A stretch of 64,000 bases of DNA from Drosophila persimilis (taxonomy: Eukaryota; Arthropoda; Insecta; Diptera; Drosophilidae). The notes beneath the pieces are model-generated. The model was not told the origin of the DNA. It saw nothing but the letters and a program-made list of their open reading frames with translations, and did no database searches. Position numbers and translations under genes: made by a program. The DNA lies in NCBI RefSeq assembly GCF_003286085.1, contig NW_020825288.1, positions 16,244,001-16,308,000 of the forward strand, read 5' to 3'. Shown in pieces: positions 25,401 to 36,630 of this stretch. Within the stretch, counting starts at the first letter, position 1, and each line of letters starts with the position of its first letter.

Positions 25401-28400
25401 AATCAGATGCAACTGCTGCTCCTGTTTCTGACGAAGATCGCACTGAGAAACCCGTGGACGAAAAAGAACCACTTCCCGCAGGAGAAGATGTAGAGAAGGA
25501 GTCCGACATTGAAACCTCTACTGCCAGGCCCTCTGCTGCCACATCCCCATCGTCTGAAGAAGAAGCTGGAGACGATAGTGCATCAACAGACAAGACGCCA
25601 TCCCAGGAGGCAGAGGAGAAGCCCGAGGCTCCCACAACATCTTCGGAGGAAGAGGACGATACTGCTGCTGCTGCCACGACAACTCCAGCACCTTCTGCCG
25701 CCGATAAGGTACCTGATGTGCCAAAACTGCCCCAAGAAACCCCAGAGGATGTTCTACCTTCATCCACTGAGACATCCACAGAGCAGGAGCGTGAATCGAC
25801 TGCTGCTCCAAGCCTGGACGATAAGGAACCTGCTGTCACCTCGGCGCCATCTGCTGATATTGATTCGGATATCAGCACAATTGGCCCCGTCTCTGAAGCG
25901 GATGAGAAGCCAACCGAGGAAGAGAAACCAATCGAGGAGCAGAAGCCAAAGGAGGACGAAAAACCAACTGAAGGAGAGAAGCCAACAGAGGAGGAGCAGT
26001 CTACTGAAGCACCAGCCAAGCTGCCAACTCCAGAAGATAAGATTGGAAGCCAGCCCGAAGATAAAATCTCTGCCACAACTGCCGCTCCTGAAGAAGGATC
26101 CACGGAAGCCAGTGATGAAATCGTTCCATCAACCGATTCGCAGGCTGATGAGGAGACCGAAGATAAGCAGCCTTCATCGACTGCCCAGACACCAGGAGAA
26201 AAGACTCCCGAAACATCAACTGATCTGCCATCTGAAGATGCTGAGACTGTCACCATCGGTGCTCCCTCCGCTGAAGAAGATGCTTCAGTCCCATCCGACG
26301 AGAAGAAACCTTCCACATCCGCAGAGGATGAGGAAAGCACCGAAGCCACCATTGGTATCAGCGATGGTAAGAAGAAACTGTTTGCTGCTGAGAAACCCAC
26401 AACTCCATCGCCATCGACCGAAGAGGAGCCTGTCACAGATTCCCAGAGACCAGTGGATGAGAAGGAGACGGAGGAACCAACAAAGGAAACCGACGCATCA
26501 ACCGAAGTGCCGCAGCTGGGAGAGGGAGATATCCCATCAGCAACATCTGTCCCATCTGCTGAGGACATCGAAAAGGAGGAAGAGGACAAGTCCGACTCCA
26601 CCACTGTTGCCCCTGCCAAGCAGGAAGATGAAGAACTCACCCCAGCCGTTACTCCTGCCGCAACCGAAACATCCGATAAGGAGCCCTCTGTGGACTCTAC
26701 CACCGTCGCCCCCGCCAAGGAGGAAGAAGAAGATCTCGCGGCAAGCGCTACTCCTGCCACAGGAATCAAGGAAACATCCGAAAAGGAGCCCTCTGTGGAC
26801 TCTACCACTGTTGCGCCTGCCAAGGAGGATGATCAAGATCTCACGGCAAGCGCTACTCCTGCCACAGACGCCAAGGAACCATCCGAAAAGGAGCCCTCTG
26901 TGGACTCTACCACTGTTGTCCCTGCCAAGGAGGATGATGAAGATCTCGCGGCAAGCGCTACTCCTGCTACAGACGTCAAGGAACCATCCGAAAAAGAGCC
27001 CTCTGTGGATGCGCAGGAAGTTGAGTCAACCACAAAGCCTCCTACCGATGCTTCCGACGAACAGCCAATCGATGAGGCAGCTTCCCCGACATCCGCCCCC
27101 ACTGTGGACGAATCTGAGCAACCAACGACCTCCCCAGCCACTTCCGTCAAGGAAGAAGCCAGCACACCAGCTGCCGAGAAGGTGCCAGAGGATGAGCTGG
27201 ACGTCACCACCATTGCCAGCCCAGCTGTGTCCGACGTTAAGCAGGATGACACCAAGGATACGACAGCCACCACTGTGTCACCACTCATCGATGAGAAGGA
27301 AGAAGCTGTCACTCCCACTGCCCAGAACGATTCCAAGACACCAATTGATGTCTCCACAGTATCGCCCTCTTCCGATGCAGAGCACGACCAAACAGAAGCA
27401 CCACTTGATGCCTCAACCGCAGCTCCAGCCATACCTGAAACTGATTCTACTGCTGCTCCAGTCGATGTGCCTTCTGCTGAGGAGATCGACACGAAGCCAA
27501 TGGAAGATGTCATGTCCCAGACTGCCGCTCCTGCTAAAGAGGATGACCAGACTCCAGTTACAGTCGCCCCTGTGGATCACGATGTTGAGCCCAGCAGCGA
27601 AGCTAGCGAGCAGCCTCCTGTCTCCGAAGATGTGGGAGAAGAGAGTACCGAGCCAGCTAGCAGCGATGCTGAGCATACCACTGATCAGTCTCCAGCTGGT
27701 GCCAAGCTGAAGCCACCTACTGCCACTACAACTTCGGAGGCAACCCCATCTGAGGCCGCCGTCACGGAAGCTGATATTGTGCCGGAAACCGCATCACCGG
27801 AGCTGGAGAAAGAAGTACCCGAGAAGTCCACTGAACTGCCCCAATCGGTAGTGCCCTCAAGCGAGGACAAGACCACGGCAGCTCCAGCGGTCAAGCCAAG
27901 CTTGGACTCCACTGAGGAAGGCGACGAGTCGGTTGAATCCGAGGAAGTCACAGAAGCGGCCGAGAAGGAGGGCGAGGACAAGGAATCGGAGGAGACCGGC
28001 GATGAGGCTAACAAGAAGCCCGAAACCGAAGAGCCTGAAGTGCCCGCCGTTGTGTCAGAGATTCCCCAGAGCACGACCACACCTTCTGCCCAGGATGAGA
28101 CATCGTCAGAGACCTCCAGCGAGGAAGTTGCCACGGAGCAAGCAGATATCGCCACAATCGTCACCACAATGCACCCACTGTTCGCGCACCTCCCAAGCTC
28201 CACCAAGAGTCCAGTAATCGGCGATCGAGTGGGCGAGGAAGAAGCAACCGAGGCTTCTACTGCCAAGCAGAGCACTGAGGCGCCAACTACCAGCACCACA
28301 TCCTCAACGACAGCAGCCAGTCCCATTACACAACCGCCCTACGGTCATGCTCCCGAGTACGAAGACGAGTACGACGATGAGGATGTGTTCGGTCCTGGCA

Positions 28401-28938
28401 CCTGTCGCTATGCTGGCAAACTTTACGTTTCCGCCCAGCAAATCCCACGTGACGATCCTTGCGACTTCTGCTTCTGCTTCAGAAGCGACATCATCTGTCT
28501 GCAGCAGTCTTGCCCGCCTCCGATTGCCGGCTGCCACGAGGAGCCCATCTCAGGCTTCTGCTGCCCGCGCTACGAGTGCCCCGTCTCAATGGCCGCTGTG
28601 CTCAACGTCACGACGAGCACGACAACCACCAGCACCACTCTGCCCCCGCTATTCACAGGCTTCACCCAGAGTTCCGCTGTGATTAACGAGGGCTGCCTCA
28701 TAGACAACCGTACATACGAGGTTGGCCAGGTCATCGAGTCGAAGACTGGTCCTTGCATGCGCTGCACGTGAGTATAACAGCACACCGACTAGTCCTTGAT
28801 CGGCTCTAATTCCCATTCTCTAATATCCATTCCAGTTGCGGCGGCGACGGCCAGATGCAGTGCGATCCACAGCAGTGCATTCCCGGTCCAACTATGCAGC
28901 AAATAATGGCCACCACCGCGGCGGGCCGCAAGAGATGA
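7459..28938 (+). CDS. Tnc: Tenectin, secreted mucin-like extracellular matrix protein with VWC domains
   Basis: Six coding exons with consensus splice sites and consistent phase: 7459-7552, 18880-18918, 20283-20480, 20548-20802, 20862-28767 and 28836-28938, giving 2,864 aa. Residues 1-31 form a signal peptide with the hydrophobic core LVSLTLALLAIMLI. Cysteine-rich von Willebrand C domains lie at about residues 46-108, 134-194, 235-302, 1136-1202 and 2710-2770, with a partial sixth at 2807-2845. Residues 303-1135 and 1203-2700 are low-complexity Ser/Thr/Pro/Glu/Asp/Lys, as in a heavily O-glycosylated mucin. Tenectin is known in flies as a matrix protein of foregut, hindgut, tracheal and genital-tract lumens and as a ligand of the alphaPS2 integrin. 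Length and layout fit the family (about 2,800 aa in D. melanogaster, from memory). No RGD tripeptide is present. The start is the first ATG after an acceptor at 7450 and directly begins the signal peptide. Confidence 0.93.
14460..14498. repeat. (CAGAA)n pentanucleotide repeat
   Basis: ACAGA/GAACA pentamers repeat about seven times with one A-to-G change, inside tenectin intron 1. Confidence 0.85.
15594..15634. repeat. (GGGCCT)n/(GGGCAT)n repeat
   Basis: Hexamers GGGCCT, then GGGCAT, repeat in tandem. It belongs to the same period-6 class as the other intron repeats. Confidence 0.85.
16617..16763. repeat. Paired hexamer repeats (AGTGCC)n and (GGCAGT)n
   Basis: AGTGCC units occupy 16617-16666 and GGCAGT units 16737-16763, separated by 70 bases of unique DNA. 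Both lie in tenectin intron 1. Confidence 0.8.
17119..17156. repeat. (CAT)n microsatellite
   Basis: ACC/CAT/CTC triplets. A further CAT/AAT triplet tract follows near 17206-17240. Confidence 0.85.
18251..18275. repeat. (CAG)n microsatellite
   Basis: About eight uninterrupted CAG triplets near the 3' end of tenectin intron 1. Confidence 0.9.
18991..19054. repeat. (GGCTGT)n hexanucleotide repeat
   Basis: GGCTGA, GGCTGT and GGCTGC hexamers repeat in tandem about 70 bases after the second coding exon of tenectin, in intron 2 (18919-20282). The rest of that intron shows no gene. Confidence 0.9.
20031..20068. repeat. (CCCGCC)n repeat, G-rich on the - strand
   Basis: About six copies of CCCGCC/CCCCCG lie in tenectin intron 2, roughly 215 bases upstream of the acceptor of coding exon 3. 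The complementary strand is (GGCGGG)n, which satisfies the usual G-quadruplex pattern. Confidence 0.9.
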
Positions 28939-30450
28939 ACCACCAACAGCCATGCTCACTAAATATAATTTTAACTAATGTTTAAGCACTGCAGACAAAC
29001 AATCACATCACAAACAGACAAACCAACCGACCCAGATTGCACCCACGGATCGATCAAAAGCAATAGAACACAATTCGAATAGATCAACAAGACTAGGAAC
29101 AGAACCAGAACCAGAACAAGAATCAGAATCAGAACCTTATCAGAACGTATGTATGTATGTATACCTAGTAGGTGCCAAAACTAATGAAGGACACTGGACC
29201 GGGTGATCAGATCAATATCAGATCGGATCGTATGCAATAGGAATAATTTTGGTTCACCGATATTCGCACTCTTTCAATTGAATTACGCCAATTTGTTTCG
29301 GATTAGGTTATGGTGACGAAGCAAACAGTGATATTGTACTGTATACATAGTATAGGTGCAATTAATTTAGAACGCGCTCACTTAAAATGAATTACTTATG
29401 TATTTGTACTTGTATTTGTAACCCCCTAGTGACAGCCCATAGCAACCAACGTCGCGCGTGCCTTGTAAAGTCGTTCATTGTGCCCGCCGCCATATACAAA
29501 TCGCTTTCAGGAGACTCTCAACACAATGCAAAAGCTAAAGCAAAGCCCCCAACATCCATCCATCAGATAACACCCCAGAGATATTGTACTTCTGGCGCTC
29601 CCACACAATCAATGGCGTTACGAAGAGCCACGGCATTTGGCTACTGAACAACCGTTTCTTTTTGTTTGTTTTTTAATAGCAATATTGTACTTCTTTTCAA
29701 TGCGCTTTTATAGTATTTTAGTCACTTTATTTTAAACATTATTATTTTTTGTGTATAATTGTTGCTTCTAGTCTTCTTTTGTTGCAAGAACAACGAAATC
29801 CGCCTGTAACACGCGCACAATGAGATCAAATCAGATCAGATCAGTTGAATTGAGTTGAGTTGAGTTGAGAAATTGTATCTTCTATAAACTATTCCAAGCT
29901 TTTATACTTTTATATACAATACGTGTAAAATGGAGAAACGAACGAACTAGTTTTTATAGCAATTTTACAAACGAACCACGAATTGCATAGTTTTAACGGA
30001 TTGAAATGAATTTGTACTTCGCCTCAATGCATTTGCACTCCGCACTGAACACTGCACATGCAAATGCATCTGTGGCAGTAACAATGGTAGTCTACATAGA
30101 ATTTTTTAGATCAACTGAAGACGGAAACTAAAATATGGAAACATACGAACAAACTGTCGGCTATCGCTATTGCTCGACTGACTGAAAATAACAAACATAG
30201 TAGAGGACATTGACGTAGCAGTTAACTTTGTAAACTATTTTTTTAAACTATCAGCATGCCGCGCTGATATTTACACATTGGTCGTAGAATAGTAACAACA
30301 CATTTGAATTTTCAGTCACTTGAGCTCTAGAAATACGCTGTGAACCAATAGCGTTCCCAATAACGCTGAATAATCACGAACATCAATTAGATTTATATAA
30401 TCTCTAAATATAGTTGTAGCCCTAAGTATTTAATTTTAAAAATAAATAAA
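28939..30450 (+). other. Probable tenectin 3' UTR and candidate poly(A) signals
   Basis: AT-rich non-coding DNA follows the tenectin stop codon. The first strong poly(A) signals on the + strand are the overlapping AATAAA copies in AATAAATAAATAAA at 30441-30454, about 1.5 kb after the stop; another is near 30555. A 3' UTR of this length is plausible for a long matrix gene, but cleavage could occur earlier at a variant signal. No gene is seen in this stretch. Confidence 0.45.
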
Positions 30451-30635
30451 TAAATTTTAATTTAGATCTTATTTATTTAATATGTCTTTTAAGAACAGCT
30501 CTTGTGTTTCCATACCTTATCATAATTTATATGCAAGCTTTTCTTTGTAATCTAATAAATAAATACAACGCTTTTTATTGAAATGTACAACAAAGAGTTT
30601 AAACTACGTAATTAAATGGAAGACAGTCCATCAGT

Positions 30636-31216
30636 GCTGAGGCGACCGCAACTCTACATTTATACCCGATACTTTGTCAGTATGGCCCTCCTCCACCAGA
30701 CGACGCTAACATTGCACGACACGACAAAGAGTGGATGCGGGAGAGACAGTAAATCAGTCTGAGCGTGTCTTCGGGCGCTGCGTAGCGACTGATTTCTTAC
30801 TTTTGTCTATAATAATAATCCGATCCGATCCAGATTCGGCAATCTGATAGATATAGTAATTTTCTATAATTGTGGGTTTTTTATTTTCTCGTATCTTCAA
30901 TATTGTTGCCATAGATTTTCGTCCTTTGCGGAGGCGGAAGAGGGCGGGGCGAAATTTTTGAAATATACGTGTAATAGTGACATTACAGAAGTTTGAATAC
31001 AAACGTCGTTGCTCTAGCTCTTATAGTCTTTGAGCACTAGGCGATCATAGGGACGGACGTTCAGACAGACAGGGCTCAATCGACTCGGCTATTTATTCTG
31101 ATCAAGAATATATATACTTTATGGGGTCGGTAACTATTCCTTCTGGACGTTACACACATCCATTTTCACCACAAATGTAATATATCCCTATACTCATTTT
31201 GAGTATTGGGTATAAT
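30636..31216 (+). mobile_element. mini-me/DINE-like non-autonomous element, copy 1
   Basis: It starts near GCAACTCTACATTTATACCC and ends with TTTGAGTATTGGGTATAA. Internal landmarks shared with the copies at about 41191 and 47271 are GGGCGCTGCGTAGC, CAATCTGATAGATAT, TTTTCGTCCTTTG, TCTTATAGTCTTTGAGCAC, AAGAATATATATACTTTATG and CTTCTGGACGTTACACAC. It has no coding capacity. A TA-rich box and a GACGG/GACAGA tract resemble the two microsatellite-like regions described for mini-me elements, and such repeats are abundant in obscura-group genomes. It sits between tenectin and the Rpt6-type gene. The exact family name is an inference. Confidence 0.75.
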
Positions 31217-31735
31217 AATACTTATACAATAAAAATAAAAAATAATAATTTTGAAATAAAAAATAATAATTTTGATTTTTATTGTATAATTATTATTGTT
31301 GATTTTTATTGTATTATTATTATTCTTGATTTTTATTGAATAATTATTATTCTTGATTTGTATTAAATAATTATTATTTTTGAATTTTTTACATATTTAT
31401 TATTATAGTTATTATTTTTTATTTTTATTGAATAATTATTTTTTTAATTATTATTTTTGATTTTTAATGAATAATTATCATTATAATTATTATTTTTGAT
31501 TTTTATTGAATAAATATTATTCTTGATTTTTATTGAATAATTATTATTTTTGATTTTTATTGAATAATTATTATTTTTGGTTTTTATTGTATAATTATTA
31601 TTATAACTGTTATTCTTGATTTTTATTGAATAATTATTATTTTTGATTTTTATTGTATAATTATTATTATAATTGTTATTTTTGATTTTTTTGAATAATT
31701 ATTATCATAATTATTATTTGTGATTAACTATTTTG
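31217..31735. repeat. AT-rich tandem array
   Basis: Degenerate tandem units of about 27-40 bases each contain GATTTTTATTGAATAATTAT followed by TATT or TATAATTAT. At least a dozen GATTTTTATTG cores are visible. The array abuts the 3' end of the mini-me-like element directly. Confidence 0.85.
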
Positions 31736-32213
31736 TTTAAGCCAAAGTACACTAAAAGCAAGGACTAAAAACTACCCAATCTTATAGAAAATTTATTCAT
31801 CAATGGTCTAAAATGATGTGGGCAAAACTAATGGTTTTAGTTCGCCAGAATTATTCAACAGAATCTCTAAATTGAGCAATATGAACAACTATCCTCTTTC
31901 GACATTTTTGTTTCCCAATTTTTGATAAACCTTTTTTTACCTTCTTTGCCGAAACATCTTTTTACGCAAAATTCAATAAAGGCAAGTGTTAATTAATGTC
32001 AATTAGAAAATAGATATACTAATCGGATAAAATTATGTGGTCATGGCTATATGTTCTATATAGCTAGTAATATTCGACGGAAGATCAAAAACGAGGAATA
32101 TGTAAAATAGATCTTGAATTCGTCAGAATATGTACGGTATATTTTTAAAATGAGACGGTATATTTTAACATATTTCTGAGAGTCGGACGGTATATTTTTT
32201 CACGATAAATTTG
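31736..32213. other. Intergenic, AT-rich, with GGTATATTT direct repeats
   Basis: No gene is seen. The right part (32134-32200) has three GGTATATTT copies, two preceded by GAC, shortly upstream of the Rpt6-type gene's promoter motif. Confidence 0.6.
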
Positions 32214-32224
32214 AGGTCACACTG
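32214..32224 (+). promoter_or_regulatory. Ohler motif 1 / M1BP-type core promoter element of the Rpt6-type gene
   Basis: AGGTCACACTG matches the motif 1 consensus (TGGTCACACTR-like) except at the first base. It lies about 100 bases upstream of the first ATG. Motif 1 promoters are TATA-less and typical of broadly expressed Drosophila genes. No TATA box is seen nearby. Confidence 0.65.
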
Positions 32225-32314
32225 GCAATAACTGTCGTCTCATCCGAAAAAAAAAGCCAGAAAGCCATTTTTGCAAATTTCGGTGCCAAGTTGAAAAATT
32301 CGATTTTTGGAGTG

Positions 32315-33617
<1,303 letters not shown>

Positions 33618-34580
33618 TTCAGCTTGTATTTCAAGTATTGTACTAGAGTTGATACCATAAGATTAATCCATAATATGTGCTTTGGAGGAGAATAATTAAT
33701 GCTTTTGTGAATACCATATTTTTTAAAAGTAGCTATGGCGATAGAAGCATCAACCAGAGCAAGTATATATGTACATATGTATTCTTGGATATAAGTGACT
33801 TAATTGTATGTTTGGTTTGGCTTCCGTTTTCTGTTGTGGTTTCAGACTGCTGGTCGGGGCCGGGGAATAGCGTTGGGACAACGTAATTTTAAAAGGTTCC
33901 ATACGTTTTTCATATCATTGTCACTTCATCACTTTCAAACAATTCAACTTTTGCGCGCAGCCTTAGCGAACAGGTATTGGAAACAGTTATTGGCTCCCCT
34001 TTTCGCTCTCTTTTTATCTAATAGTAATAGTTAACCGAATATAAAAATTGTTGAATATGATTTCCAATCATTAATATACAAACAGTATTGTTATCCGTTG
34101 CTGAACTCAAGTTTTTCACCTGTTTAAATGGAGGCGTTAAGTGGGTTAAGTTCGTTCATATGTTCGGGAAAGCTCTCAACCGTCGTTTTGCAAACAGTGC
34201 TGTCAGAAAATGCCAAAAATGGCTAACATCGAAAATAAATATGCTACAAATTTTAGTCATGATCTTGTTAATAGACTTTAATTAAGTCTTTAGTGACAAT
34301 ATTTGCCAAAAAATAAACTGAAAACTGTTAAAATAATGCCTAAGATAACAGAGTGCTAGTCATTAAAATTTTCCTAAAGCTAAACAGCCCACAGAAGCTA
34401 ATTAAAAATTGTATGAGCTATTCCACTTTTAAATATGCCAGATCTAGCCAGAAATATGCTAAGCTGGCAGCACTGCTTGCAAACATTGCATTGAAATTGT
34501 CTTAATAATAATTGTTGCTTTTCCTATGGATTTGACACCGTTTTTAGCCTGACGGACAACTAGTTAATCAGCTATTTCAA
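33618..34580. other. Intergenic, no gene seen
   Basis: AT-rich DNA between the Rpt6-type gene and beta4GalT7, both on +. I see no conserved frame, RNA gene or repeat. The beta4GalT7 promoter should lie in the last 150 bases, but no TATA box, motif 1 or DRE is evident there. Confidence 0.6.
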
Positions 34581-35671
34581 ATGGTTAATATATCCACCAT
34601 AAATTGGGTTTTTGTGTGCGGCCTGTCCTTCTGCATGGGCGGCATTGCGGTTCTAAGTTTCATGCCGCTGGGCTCAGGTGAGTGGGTCGGTTGACATGGA
34701 TAGATTCTAAAAATAGTGATCGGTGTCGCTCCTTTTTTTAGACTGCATATGCCCCCTGTCAAATCCATTGGCGAAACTTGTTGGAAGTGCACCAGTGCAG
34801 AAGAAATCAGCGTCTGTGACACCCGCACCCAAGGAACAGGACCATGTTCACAGCACGGCGGCACACAAGATGGCAGTGTTGGTGCCCTTCCGGGACCGAT
34901 TTGAGGAGCTGCTGCAGTTTGTGCCACATATCACCGATTTCCTTCGGCGGCAAGGTGTTGCCCATCATATATTCCTACTAAATCAAGTGGACAGGTTCCG
35001 CTTTAATCGTGCTTCCCTCATCAACGTGGGATTCCAGTTTTGCCACGAGGTCTACGACTATATTGCCATGCACGACGTCGACCTGTTGCCCCGCAACGAC
35101 GATCTTCTCTACGAATACCCCAGCAACATGGGACCCCTGCACATTGCCGGGCCAAAGCTGCACCCGAAATATCACTACGATAACTTTGTTGGTGGTATTT
35201 TGCTGGTGCGGCGTGAGCACTTTCAGAAAATGAACGGAATGTCGAATCAATATTGGGGCTGGGGTTTGGAGGACGATGAATTCTTCGTACGCATCCGAGA
35301 TGCGGGACTGCAGGTCACGCGGCCACAAAACATAAAGACTGGCATCAACGACACATTTGGGTAAGCAGAAACACCAGGGTTAATCCATCATCAATGTCAC
35401 CAAACTTTTTTGTCTCTAAAGCCATATTCACAATCGCCACCACCGGAAGCGGGACACTCAAAAGTGCTTCAATCAAAAAGAGATGACACGAAAGCGGGAC
35501 CACAAAACGGGTCTCGACAACGTCAAGTACAAAATACTCAAGGTGCAGGGACTGACAATCGAAGGGATCGACATAACCGTGTTGAACATTATGCTTGAAT
35601 GTGATGTAAATAAAACTCCATGGTGCGACTGCTCGGGGACGGCAGCGGCCGCATCGGTTGTACAAACCTAG
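34581..35671 (+). CDS. beta4GalT7: Beta-1,4-galactosyltransferase 7 (xylosylprotein galactosyltransferase I)
   Basis: Three exons, 34581-34677, 34742-35360 and 35422-35671, encode 321 aa, close to the usual fly length. The enzyme adds the first galactose to xylose in the linker tetrasaccharide of heparan and chondroitin sulfate proteoglycans in the Golgi. Residues 9-30 are a single hydrophobic signal-anchor, giving type II topology. The catalytic domain starts near HKMAVLVPFRDR. The DxD-like metal site DVD is at 144-146, and the family signature WGWGLEDDEFF begins at residue 204. The terminal CDCSG cysteines are typical of B4GALT7. Introns are 64 and 61 bases. EMC6 lies tail-to-tail 88 bases downstream on the - strand. 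Confidence 0.95.
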
Positions 35672-35759
35672 AATCGTACTAGCACTATACACTATAATTT
35701 TCTGTATTGCCTAGTCAAATCTTATGTTTATTTTTCTATATGTTTGTAAATGCGCTAAC

Positions 35760-36176
35760 TTAATACACATGAACCATGCCATACAAGAATGTCCAGAAGA
35801 GCACATAGGTGCAAAGGCCGCCCATGAATTGGTTGGTCAGCAGGTTGCTGCGGCTAATGAAGTACTTTCGCCACTGCGTGCCCGACTTCAGCAGCACCAT
35901 CAGCCACAGGACAAACACCGACAGGAAGTAGAAGAGGAATCCCAGTGTGCCGCTTAAGCCCAAGATTCCTAAAAATGAGAATTCATTCATGAATGGTCTT
36001 GTCTTCCACATTTGCTGATCAATTAAAAATTTGTGTCAATTACCAGCAGCACAGCCCGAAATAGCGGCCATCGAAGTCCGGCAGTACTCCACTGCGGATA
36101 TGTTGTTGCGAATTGCTCCTTCGCTGTAGGCAATGATTTCGCCAGTTTTGGACTGTGCAGTCTTTACTCGATTCAT
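35760..36176 (-). CDS. EMC6: ER membrane protein complex subunit 6
   Basis: Two exons on the - strand, 36176-36044 and 35968-35760, with a 75-base intron, encode 113 aa. The N-terminal part contains [20 protein letters not shown] and the C-terminal part [12 protein letters not shown] and [15 protein letters not shown], highly characteristic of EMC6 from yeast to human. There are three hydrophobic segments. EMC6 is a core subunit of the EMC, which inserts tail-anchored and multipass proteins into the ER membrane. The start is the first ATG, in frame with the conserved N-terminus. The gene is divergent from Hr96, with 454 bases between the two start codons, and convergent with beta4GalT7. Confidence 0.95.
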
Positions 36177-36258
36177 TTTAATTGTTTAAATTCGTCTTAT
36201 TTTCAGAAAAAATTGTCAGCTGCAAAACCATCGAATGTTCAGTTTAGGGATGGTATAA

Positions 36259-36266
36259 TATCGATA
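36259..36266. promoter_or_regulatory. DRE palindrome in the EMC6/Hr96 divergent promoter
   Basis: A perfect TATCGATA octamer lies 83 bases upstream of the EMC6 ATG and 365 bases upstream of the Hr96 ATG. DREF binds this element at many housekeeping promoters, and its palindromic form suits bidirectional use. No TATA box is evident around it. Confidence 0.7.
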
Positions 36267-36630
36267 TTCCTACTCAAAATTTCGTGGCGTTGCTCACAGT
36301 TGCGTTTTTCAGCCATTCACGTGTCGGCGTGGCTGGCTTGTTGTTATTGGATTGGATCTTGGACGGACATTAATTCATTAAAATTATGTGGTGGTGATAA
36401 CGAAGACTAGTGATTTCTGCGTGCTATAGGGCCATTATGTGCAATCAATAAATTTAATGTAGATCTTAATATGTTGACAAGCAGCGTCAGTTGTAGCTGT
36501 TGACGAATTTTAAGTGCTGGCCAAGGTTTTTTTTTTTACTGAGGGAGCCCCGTACCAACCACTAGCTCCAGGCCACAACAAAACTGAAGCAATTAAAAAA
36601 TCAATCAGAATTCTAATTGAAAGCTGTGAC

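Noticed and set aside
24616-26823. A 735-codon antisense open frame opposite the tenectin mucin exon, and similar long + strand frames at 22956-25493 and 25509-27710
   Set aside because: They are shadows of the biased GA-rich, stop-poor codon use of the tenectin exon. Their translations are low-complexity Ser/Val/Gly or Pro/Arg/Leu sequence without domains or gene signals.
20954-28771. Tenectin as a single uninterrupted ORF starting at the ATG at 20954
   Set aside because: The reading frame continues upstream through a splice acceptor at 20861 into three more exons and a signal-peptide exon, with consistent phases and VWC domains, so this ATG is internal.
31217-31735. AT-rich array considered as a CRISPR-like or replication-origin repeat
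   Set aside because: The units are degenerate, contiguous and without unique spacers, and the genome is eukaryotic. A simple tandem array beside a mobile element explains it.
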